Source: JBGCED01 sp045106055 (GTDB lineage: Bacteria > Pseudomonadota > Alphaproteobacteria > CBDDJK01). From it: a DNA stretch of 20,783 bases. Positions within the stretch are counted from its first letter, which is position 1; each line of letters opens with the position of its first letter. The notes beneath the pieces were generated by a model, which made no database searches, was not told the DNA's origin, and saw only the letters and a list, made by a program, of their open reading frames with translations. Below are positions 1 to 6,243 of the stretch, in pieces. Position numbers and translations under genes: made by a program. The stretch covers positions 1 to 20,783 of the forward strand of contig JBGCED010000036.1 in assembly GCA_045106055.1 (NCBI GenBank), written 5' to 3'.

Positions 1-207
1 GGTTTCTTGTTAGATGACAAAGCCATTACAGTTGATATTAGTGAAACAAATATAGCAGAAAAGACAATGGACAGAGGTGAAGTTAGAGTGGGCGACACTT
101 ATAAGGTAAAATTAGAAGAGACGCAGTATAAAACACCAAAAGGACAATATAGAATAAGATATAAAATTTTAGAAGTAATAGATTTTATTAGAGGGAATAA
201 GATTTAG
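1..207 (+). CDS. AT-rich hypothetical protein, possibly the C-terminal end of a longer ORF
   Basis: The reading frame is open from base 1, so this may be the C-terminal end of a longer protein. The first possible start inside the window is TTG at 7, which would give 66 residues. I do not recognise the family. The product is charged and beta-rich in character, with alternating hydrophobic and charged residues around VGDTYKVKLEETQYKTPKGQ. Base composition is about 31% G+C against the mid-40s elsewhere, all five arginines downstream of the TTG are coded by AGA, and ATA isoleucine codons are frequent. The neighbouring genes favour CGC and rarely use ATA. The stretch therefore looks foreign, either a mobile element or a chimeric contig end. 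Its stop (205-207) overlaps the stop of the opposing cas9 fragment. Confidence 0.45.
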   Translation, partial: GFLLDDKAITVDISETNIAEKTMDRGEVRVGDTYKVKLEETQYKTPKGQYRIRYKILEVIDFIRGNKI

Positions 208-232
208 TGAGTCAAGCGCATAAATCCCAAAT
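204..232. other. Junction between truncated cas9 and foreign AT-rich DNA
   Basis: Reading cas9 on the minus strand, Cas9-like sequence ends at about EAKNLGF near base 228. Five codons later the frame stops (204-206). Left of this point composition and codon use change abruptly to the AT-rich, AGA-using ORF at 1-207. I see no clear terminal inverted repeat or target duplication, because only one side of the junction lies in the window. It could be the edge of an inserted element, a deletion or rearrangement endpoint, or an assembly join. Confidence 0.4.
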
Positions 233-1979
233 TTTTTGCTTCATTGCGTGCTTTTTCTTGTCTGTTTTGTGATTTTTCAAGCGCATCCTTATCCCTAGCG
301 CCAAGCGATAAATTGCGCGTGCTTTCAAGTCGAATTAAATCGGGTTTGCCATATTCACGAATAAGATTATTAACCACTTTTCGTAATTGGTTCAATGTGC
401 GCTGTAAGGTTGGGTTGCGTAAGCTGGTAAGATAGCGCATTTCTTGCTTGCCTTGATGGGTTTGGTTCGGGCTTGGCAATAAATTATAAAGCTCGCCCGT
501 TGGTTTTATGCGGTTTGGAAAGGCATCATTGCGCCATTCTTCAAATTCGGGGCTGTGCAGTAAACTGCCAAAGGCATGCCCTGCTTCCAATTTAGGCAAA
601 AACGACATCATTGCGCCCTTAGAATAAGGCTCCCAGCCGCTCATTAGCTTAATATTGCCAATGGCTTCGGCTTGATCTGTTTTAAGGCCTTTTTCTTCTA
701 TTAAGCATTTTATAAACTTCTTGCGTTCGGCTTCGCGTGCTTGCTTGCCTAAAATTGCAATGCGCTGATCGCCAATGCGCTGATAATTGACCGAAAATAA
801 GAAATCTTGTAAATTGTCTCGCAGCCAAGCTTGCTGTGTGTGACCTTGCCATTGTTCGCCAAAAATTTCATAAAGGCTTGCTTCAATTGGATTGCCAGGC
901 ATTTGCTTTAATCCGCCATTCACTTCCAAATTAAATTTGGTGGTTTTATGAAATTTCAATGCCTTGCGAATGGCAGCAAAGCTTAGCCCTTTGGATGTTT
1001 GCAGTAAGTTCAAAATAATTTCCCGCTCTTCGCTGGATAGCGGGCGATAATTATCTTGTTCAACCCTAAGATTATTCAAATTTTCAAGCATCCGCTTTTG
1101 GCAAGCCAGCCATGATCCCTTCATTAATAAGGGGTGATCGGGGTGAAACACGCAGCTTCCCAAAGTACTTAACCGCCAAAATACAGGCTTTTGTGCAAAG
1201 ATGATATCCTGAAGCTGGGCTGAAATATGCTTTAAGCTTGGATGATAAACCATTTGGGTTTCTATGATGCGTAAAAATTCATTTTCAATTTGCACGCGAT
1301 CGCTCAGCTTACCGCGTTTTTTCTGATCTGGGGCTAGGCGGCTTAAATATTCGCCAAAGCTTATTTTTTCTTGTTCTAAGATGCTTGCAGTGGCTTCGCG
1401 GACTTGATTTGCTTTTTGCTCTTCCTTTGCCTGCGCTTGCATCTCTTTATTTTGTGGTTTCTTGGACGCTTCTGTTTCTTCAATCAAGTCGCGCCCTGAA
1501 AATTGGCGGTGGGATGCCATATGATATAAAACACGCCCCAAATCAAACGCAGATAACCCATGGTCAAGGGCTGCGGCGCGAAGCGCAAACACGGTTTCGC
1601 GTGCGCCATTTCTATCATGGTCATTCCCGCTGCCCATCACGCGCTGCCATTCACCATGTGGATCAAGCGTTAATTTAGGCAAAAAGCCATATTCACACAA
1701 AATTTCCCGCAACATTGCTTTGCGTTGCCGCCGCCGTCTGATCACGCGGCGTGCCAAGCGTGCTGTGCGCCTTGCAACATTAATCGGTTGCTTGCTTTTT
1801 GGATCGCGCGGTTCGTCAAAAATACGAACCCCCGCCCCTAAAATCTTATAAGGCATTAGGGGGCTAAAAAATTGATCCGCGTCACCGAAACATAGTTTCT
1901 GTAATTTTGTTTCCGCTTGGGTGACACCCCATCCAATAGAAGTTGTTCCCAAGTCAAAACTAAAGATTATTTTTGCCAT
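204..1979 (-). CDS. cas9: Truncated Cas9 (type II-C-like), N-terminal half only
   Basis: This is the N-terminal part of the RNA-guided DNA endonuclease Cas9, 591 residues where related type II-C proteins have roughly 1,000-1,100. RuvC-I is clear, with catalytic Asp9 in FDLGTTSIGWGV. An arginine-rich bridge helix follows at about 67-95, then a recognition lobe with a LYHMASHRQFSGR motif. RuvC-II lies near residues 548-560 with a Glu at 552. The protein ends just after the helix that leads into HNH. HNH, RuvC-III (the remaining catalytic His/Asp) and the PAM-interacting domain are missing, so it should not cut DNA. ATG at 1979 is preferred because GAGG lies 9 nt upstream; the in-frame ATG at 1988 would touch that site. 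cas1 and cas2 would be expected to the left, outside the window. A dead fragment is likely, but binding activity cannot be excluded. Confidence 0.88.
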   Translation of the reverse strand: MAKIIFSFDLGTTSIGWGVTQAETKLQKLCFGDADQFFSPLMPYKILGAGVRIFDEPRDPKSKQPINVARRTARLARRVIRRRRQRKAMLREILCEYGFLPKLTLDPHGEWQRVMGSGNDHDRNGARETVFALRAAALDHGLSAFDLGRVLYHMASHRQFSGRDLIEETEASKKPQNKEMQAQAKEEQKANQVREATASILEQEKISFGEYLSRLAPDQKKRGKLSDRVQIENEFLRIIETQMVYHPSLKHISAQLQDIIFAQKPVFWRLSTLGSCVFHPDHPLLMKGSWLACQKRMLENLNNLRVEQDNYRPLSSEEREIILNLLQTSKGLSFAAIRKALKFHKTTKFNLEVNGGLKQMPGNPIEASLYEIFGEQWQGHTQQAWLRDNLQDFLFSVNYQRIGDQRIAILGKQAREAERKKFIKCLIEEKGLKTDQAEAIGNIKLMSGWEPYSKGAMMSFLPKLEAGHAFGSLLHSPEFEEWRNDAFPNRIKPTGELYNLLPSPNQTHQGKQEMRYLTSLRNPTLQRTLNQLRKVVNNLIREYGKPDLIRLESTRNLSLGARDKDALEKSQNRQEKARNEAKNLGFMRLTH

Positions 1980-2049
1980 GATTGACATCCTCGCTTTTTT
2001 TCATCATTTGGTTATCATTATTTTTATAAATTCAACTTATTAAAAATAT

Positions 2050-2078
2050 TTGACAAATAGCAAGTGTAAATTTATAAA
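2050..2078 (+). promoter_or_regulatory. Near-consensus sigma-70 promoter of the tracrRNA
   Basis: A perfect -35 TTGACA (2050-2055), a 17-bp spacer and a -10 TATAAA (2073-2078) place a start at about 2085, at the beginning of the predicted anti-repeat. It is the best promoter match I found in the window. It reads away from cas9. Confidence 0.75.
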
Positions 2079-2084
2079 TAAACA

Positions 2085-2217
2085 ATAGTAGATAAAGAAG
2101 CGAACGCTTTTCGTAGTAAAACTTCTCTTCGTGCGGGCTGGGCATCCCAAAGAAAATTTGCCCATTTATATCTAAAAACGGTAGAATCCTTAATATTTGG
2201 GATTCTGCCGTTTTTTT
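2085..2217 (+). ncRNA. tracrRNA of a type II-C-like CRISPR-Cas9 system
   Basis: This trans-activating crRNA lies upstream of and divergent from cas9 and is about 133 nt long. It pairs with CRISPR repeats for RNase III processing and loads Cas9. The parts in order are: an anti-repeat at about 2085-2109; a linker; a tail at 2123-2164 containing GTGCGGGCTGGGCATCCCAA; and a terminator at 2174-2217. From memory, this tail closely resembles tracrRNAs of alphaproteobacterial type II-C systems such as Parvibaculum. Visible pairings are TTCT 2123-2126 with AGAA 2151-2154, GGG 2135-2137 with CCC 2146-2148, and TGGGCA 2139-2144 with TGCCCA 2159-2164. The last crosses the others and would form a pseudoknot. 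The anti-repeat predicts a CRISPR repeat whose 3' part resembles GCTTCTTTATCTACTATTG. No such array lies in this window. The gene looks intact although its cas9 is broken. Confidence 0.8.
2174..2217 (+). terminator. Rho-independent terminator of the tracrRNA
   Basis: AACGGTAGAATCC (2177-2189) pairs over 13 bp, with one G-U wobble, with GGATTCTGCCGTT (2200-2212) around a 10-nt loop. It is followed by seven Ts (2211-2217). The AAAAA at 2174-2178 extends the stem into the T tract. It also insulates mlaE from upstream transcription. Confidence 0.9.
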
Positions 2218-2341
2218 ATGAATTTTTTTAACAAAAGGAAATTTAAAAGAGTTGGCTTGCTTTTTTGGTTTTTTCCGATAAATGTATCACATCGTAAACT
2301 CAATTTATCAGCGATTATTTCAAAATTAAAGGGAAAAACAA

Positions 2342-3118
2342 ATGGGGATCATCCGCTCTATCACCGCCATTGGTGGGGCTTTTTTAAATTTGATCCTTGC
2401 CCTTGGCAGGCTTGGCGAATTTGCAGCATTGGTGTTAATTCGGCTGGTGCGCCCGCCCTTTTACCCGCGATTAATTATGCGCCAGCTGATTGAAATTGGC
2501 TATTTCTCGTTGCCTGTTGTCGGCATGACCACTTTATTTGCGGGCATGGTGCTTGCGCTGCAAAGCCATACAGGATTTGCACGCTTTGCCGCCGAAGGTG
2601 CGATTCCAAATGTGGTTGCGCTGTCCATCACCCGCGAATTATCGCCTGTGCTTGCGGGCTTGATGCTTGCGGGGCGCATTGGCGCATCCATGGCTGCGGA
2701 AATTGGCACAATGCGGGTAACCGAACAAATTGATGCGTTATCGACGCTTGCAACCAACCCTTATAAATATTTAATCGCCCCCAGATTGATTGCGGGGGTG
2801 TTGATGCTGCCCTTATTGGTGCTGGTTGGCGATATTATGGGGATATTTGGGGGCTATATTGTCTCGGTTTATCGGCTTGATTTTGTACCAGAGACTTATT
2901 TAATTAATACCATCGAATATATTCAGCTGGATGATATTATCTCGGGGCTTGTAAAGGCGGCGATTTTTGGATTTATCGTAACTTTGCTTGGCTGCTATCA
3001 TGGATTTTATTCAAAAGGCGGCGCGCAAGGCGTTGGAACGGCAACGACCAATGCCGTGGTCTCTGCCTCTATTTTGATTTTGATCTTTAATTATATTGTC
3101 ACAGAATTATTCTTTTAA
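2342..3118 (+). CDS. mlaE: MlaE-type phospholipid ABC transporter permease
   Basis: This is an inner-membrane permease subunit (MlaE/DUF140 family) of the system that moves phospholipids between inner and outer membranes and keeps the outer leaflet asymmetric. It has 258 residues, the usual size. It carries an amphipathic N-terminal helix, about five hydrophobic segments, and the conserved cytoplasmic coupling stretch EIGTMRVTEQIDAL at residues 120-133, which contacts the ATPase. The start ATG has an AAAGGG ribosome site about 8 nt upstream. mlaF follows after 24 bp. In most alphaproteobacteria a substrate-binding MlaD (MCE domain) gene comes next; here it does not, so MlaD must be encoded elsewhere or be absent. 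Confidence 0.93.
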   Translation: MGIIRSITAIGGAFLNLILALGRLGEFAALVLIRLVRPPFYPRLIMRQLIEIGYFSLPVVGMTTLFAGMVLALQSHTGFARFAAEGAIPNVVALSITRELSPVLAGLMLAGRIGASMAAEIGTMRVTEQIDALSTLATNPYKYLIAPRLIAGVLMLPLLVLVGDIMGIFGGYIVSVYRLDFVPETYLINTIEYIQLDDIISGLVKAAIFGFIVTLLGCYHGFYSKGGAQGVGTATTNAVVSASILILIFNYIVTELFF

Positions 3119-3142
3119 CCCTTATATGCGATTCATTAACCG

Positions 3143-3931
3143 ATGAAAAACACAGCACAGCCCTTTATCAGCCTGCAAAATATTCATAAAGCCTTTGGCA
3201 GCAAAAAAGTCTTGTCTGGCTTTAATTTGGATATTGAAAAAGGCGAATCGGTCGTGATTGTTGGGGGATCGGGCAGCGGGAAATCGGTGCTGCTTAAAAC
3301 CATCTTGGGGCTGCTGCTGCCTGATTCTGGACATTTGATGATGGACGGCGTTGATATGACCCGCGCAAGCAGCCGCGAACGCGAAGCCATGAACAGCCGC
3401 ATTGGCATGCTGTTTCAAAATGCGGCTTTGTTTGATTCGCTGTCTATTTGGGAAAATGTTGCCTTTGGGCTAATTTCAGGCTTTGGCATGAAGCGATCGG
3501 CAGCAAAAGAAATTGCGATTGAAAAACTAGCAATGGTCGGGCTTGGCGCGGATGTCGCCCCGTTATTTCCAGATGAATTATCGGGGGGGATGCGCAAACG
3601 GGTGGGGCTTGCCCGCGCGATTGCAGGCGATCCAGAAATTTTATTATGCGATGAACCCACAACGGGGCTTGATCCGATTATGGGGCATGTGATTGATAAT
3701 TTAATCGTTGAATCGGTTCAAAAACTGGGCGCAACCGCGATCAGCATCACCCATGATATGCCGTCCGCGCGCCGCATTTCAACGCGCATGGCGATGCTAT
3801 ATCAAGGGGAATGTATTTGGAATGGGGCAACCAGCAACATTGATCATTGCGATAATGATTATGTCACCCAATTCATCACAGGCAGCGCCCACGGACCGAT
3901 TAAGATGGAATTGCGCAATCCCAAACGCTAA
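3143..3931 (+). CDS. mlaF: MlaF-type phospholipid ABC transporter ATPase
   Basis: This ATP-binding subunit pairs with the MlaE permease encoded just upstream and drives phospholipid transport at the inner membrane. All ABC motifs are present: Walker A GGSGSGKS at 41-48, Q-loop around Gln92, signature LSGGMRKR at 146-153, Walker B ILLCDE at 166-171, D-loop GLDP at 175-178 and the switch histidine His204. The length of 262 residues fits the family. No strong ribosome site precedes the ATG, so translation may be coupled to mlaE. The next gene starts about 100 bp downstream. Confidence 0.93.
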   Translation: MKNTAQPFISLQNIHKAFGSKKVLSGFNLDIEKGESVVIVGGSGSGKSVLLKTILGLLLPDSGHLMMDGVDMTRASSREREAMNSRIGMLFQNAALFDSLSIWENVAFGLISGFGMKRSAAKEIAIEKLAMVGLGADVAPLFPDELSGGMRKRVGLARAIAGDPEILLCDEPTTGLDPIMGHVIDNLIVESVQKLGATAISITHDMPSARRISTRMAMLYQGECIWNGATSNIDHCDNDYVTQFITGSAHGPIKMELRNPKR

Positions 3932-3989
3932 TCTGATCAAGCTAAATTATCTTTAATCCGCAATTCATCCATATTAAAGCCTGATCATG

Positions 3990-4016
3990 CTATAGACTGG
4001 TTTCTTAAACCTATAG
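3990..4016 (+). repeat. Inverted repeat (hairpin) upstream of the photolyase cluster
   Basis: CTATA (3990-3994) and GGTTT (3999-4003) pair with AAACC (4007-4011) and TATAG (4012-4016), with a 4-nt bulge and a CTT loop. No T tract follows, so it is not a classic terminator. It lies 16 bp before the start of the dehydrogenase gene and could be an operator or a leader hairpin. The role is unproven. Confidence 0.35.
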
Positions 4017-4032
4017 AAAATACAGGGCTTTG

Positions 4033-4722
4033 ATGAAGAATATTGCGATTATTGGCGCATCTGGTGCGCTTGGCAAAGCGTTTGCAGTGCTTTTAAGGGA
4101 TAAATATCCAGATGCTAGCCTTCATGCTTTTTCCCGCAATGGCGCGCGCCCGCTTGATTATCTGGATGAGCAATCCATTAAGGCAGCAGCCGATTTTGCT
4201 GCCAAAGAAAACCCGCTTGATTTGGTGATTGTTGCAACTGGCATCTTGCATGATGGCGACATTCAGCCTGAAAAATCACTTCAGCAGCTATCAGCCACAA
4301 ATTTCAAACATCTATTTGAAGCAAACAGCATCGCGCCCGCCTTGATCGCAAAATATTTTGTGCCAAAGCTAAATAAAAATACACCCGCACGCTTTGCTGC
4401 CCTTTCTGCGCGGGTTGGCAGCATTTCGGATAATCAGCTGGGGGGCTGGTATGCATATCGCGCATCAAAAGCCGCGCTAAATATGATCATTAAAAATATT
4501 GCGATTGAAACGGCAAGGCGCAATAAGCAAGCAATCATTGTTGGGCTGCATCCAGGCACAGTGGATAGTGATTTATCAAAGCCTTTTCAAGGCAATGTCC
4601 CTGATGGCAAATTATTCACCGCTCAATATTCGGCGCAAAGCTTGCTGCAAGTGTTGGAAAATCTGACCCCAGAACATAGCGGCAAATGCTTTGCATGGGA
4701 CCAGCAAGAAGTTAAGCCATAA
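4033..4722 (+). CDS. Short-chain dehydrogenase/reductase of the CsgA-like group
   Basis: This is an NAD(P)-dependent Rossmann-fold oxidoreductase of 229 residues. It has the nucleotide-binding GASGALG at 8-14, a serine-rich active-site strand around residues 125-132 (LSARVGSIS), and the catalytic pair Tyr142 and Lys146 in YRASK. PGTVDSDLSKPF near residue 180 is typical of C-factor-like dehydrogenases. The substrate is unknown. ATG at 4033 is chosen over TTG at 4030 because AGGG lies 5 nt upstream of the ATG. Its stop directly abuts the start of the photolyase gene, so they are very probably cotranscribed. The position suggests a role in light or oxidative damage responses, perhaps cofactor metabolism, but that is inference. 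Confidence 0.85.
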   Translation: MKNIAIIGASGALGKAFAVLLRDKYPDASLHAFSRNGARPLDYLDEQSIKAAADFAAKENPLDLVIVATGILHDGDIQPEKSLQQLSATNFKHLFEANSIAPALIAKYFVPKLNKNTPARFAALSARVGSISDNQLGGWYAYRASKAALNMIIKNIAIETARRNKQAIIVGLHPGTVDSDLSKPFQGNVPDGKLFTAQYSAQSLLQVLENLTPEHSGKCFAWDQQEVKP

Positions 4723-6243
4723 ATGCAAATTATTTGGTTTAAACGCGATTTACGGATTGAGGATCACCAAGCCCTAAGCCTGGCGGCGGCGCGCGGGGCG
4801 ATCTTGCCGTTATATATTCTTGAACCCGAATTATGGCGCGAACCTGATATGAGTGCGCGCCATTATGCGTTTTTAACAGATTCACTTGCCGAACTTGATC
4901 AATCGCTTCAAATGCTGGGGCAAAGGCTGATCCTTAAAATTGGCAATGCAGTTGATATTTTGGCAGCATTGCATCAACGCCATGCCATAGAAGCCTTATG
5001 GTCGCATCAAGAGACATGGAATGGCTGGACCTATAGGCGCGATAAGGCGGTCAATAGCTGGTGCAGATCGCACAATATTCCATGGCACCAACCCGCCCAG
5101 CATGGGGTCATTCGCCGTTTGGGTAATCGCGATGGCTGGGCTGCCAGCTGGCATTGCCGCATGAATCAACCCGTTTTGCCCGCCCCCCCTGCGCTGCCCG
5201 CCATCACAGAATCATCCCAAAAGCTGCCCGATGCCGAAGCATTTGGACTGCCGCCTGATCCCGCTACCGCGCTACAACAAGGCGGGCGCAGCGCGGGGCT
5301 TTTATTATTAAACAGCTTTCTTGATGAACGCGGTCAATATTACACCAGCGAAATGTCATCGCCCGTTACTGCGTTTGACAGCTGTTCGCGCCTATCTGCG
5401 CATCTTGCCTTTGGCACCTTATCCATCCGCGAGATATTTAAAACCTGCGAGCAGCGAAGCCAGCAAATTAAGCAGCTGCCTTATGGCATGAAGGGCAAAT
5501 GGCAAAGCGCGCTGCGCTCTTTTTCTGGCAGGTTGCGCTGGCATTGTCACTTCATCCAAAAGCTTGAGGATGAACCCCAGATTGAATTTGAAAATATGCA
5601 CCCTGCCTATGATGGGTTAAGAGAAAGCGCATTTAATCAAGCTTATTTTGAGGCGTGGAAAGCAGGCAAAACAGGCTATCCGATGGTGGATGCTTGTATG
5701 CGCGCGCTAACCGCCACGGGATGGCTGAATTTCAGGATGCGCGCAATGCTGATGAGCTTTGCAAGCCAGCATTTATGGCTGCATTGGCGCAAGCCCGCGC
5801 TGCATTTGGCAAGGCTTTTCACCGATTACGAGCCTGGCATTCACTATAGCCAAGCCCAGATGCAATCTGGCACAACGGGCATTAACGCCATCCGCATCTA
5901 TAACCCCATCAAGCAGGGAATTGACCATGATCCGCAAGGCAGCTTCATCCGCCATTGGATTCCAGAATTGCGCGATATGGATGATGCTTTTATCCATATG
6001 CCGTGGAAAGCTTTATCACAAATGAATGGATACCCCATGCCAATCATTGATGAGAAAACAGCCCGCAGAAGCGCCGCAGACCAGCTATATGGGCTTAGAA
6101 AAGGCAATATTGATCATCGGCAAACGGCAAATCAAATTGTCCAAAAACATGGCAGCCGCAAATCTGGGCTTCAAAAAACGCTTAAATCAAGCCGTAAAAA
6201 AACAGCGAATCAAGGCGCAATCCAAGGGGAACTTCCGCTATGA
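4723..6243 (+). CDS. DNA photolyase / cryptochrome-family flavoprotein
   Basis: This 506-residue protein has an N-terminal photolyase alpha/beta domain (starting IIWFKRDLRIEDHQAL, about 1-150) and a C-terminal FAD-binding helical domain (about 200-470). The latter contains SGRLRWHCHFIQKLEDEP, TGYPMVDACMRALTATGWLN and RIYNPIKQG. Such enzymes repair UV pyrimidine dimers with blue light or act as light sensors. In classical CPD photolyases the FAD-pocket loop reads roughly GGWQWAAGTGTD. Here it reads YSQAQMQSGTTGIN (375-388), marking a less studied bacterial subgroup, so the exact substrate is uncertain. The C-terminal 40 residues are rich in Lys and Arg and may bind DNA. The ATG follows the upstream stop without a gap, and the TGA overlaps the next ATG (ATGA). 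It could be CPD-specific, complementing the (6-4) enzyme next door. Confidence 0.88.
   Translation: MQIIWFKRDLRIEDHQALSLAAARGAILPLYILEPELWREPDMSARHYAFLTDSLAELDQSLQMLGQRLILKIGNAVDILAALHQRHAIEALWSHQETWNGWTYRRDKAVNSWCRSHNIPWHQPAQHGVIRRLGNRDGWAASWHCRMNQPVLPAPPALPAITESSQKLPDAEAFGLPPDPATALQQGGRSAGLLLLNSFLDERGQYYTSEMSSPVTAFDSCSRLSAHLAFGTLSIREIFKTCEQRSQQIKQLPYGMKGKWQSALRSFSGRLRWHCHFIQKLEDEPQIEFENMHPAYDGLRESAFNQAYFEAWKAGKTGYPMVDACMRALTATGWLNFRMRAMLMSFASQHLWLHWRKPALHLARLFTDYEPGIHYSQAQMQSGTTGINAIRIYNPIKQGIDHDPQGSFIRHWIPELRDMDDAFIHMPWKALSQMNGYPMPIIDEKTARRSAADQLYGLRKGNIDHRQTANQIVQKHGSRKSGLQKTLKSSRKKTANQGAIQGELPL

Noticed and set aside
1385..1678. 97-codon open frame on the plus strand within cas9
   Set aside because: It is antisense to the cas9 recognition lobe and has no family features. 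The cas9 frame explains this DNA.
2041..2110. Possible degenerate CRISPR repeat next to cas9
   Set aside because: The segment occurs once, with no spacer-repeat periodicity. It is better explained as promoter plus tracrRNA anti-repeat.
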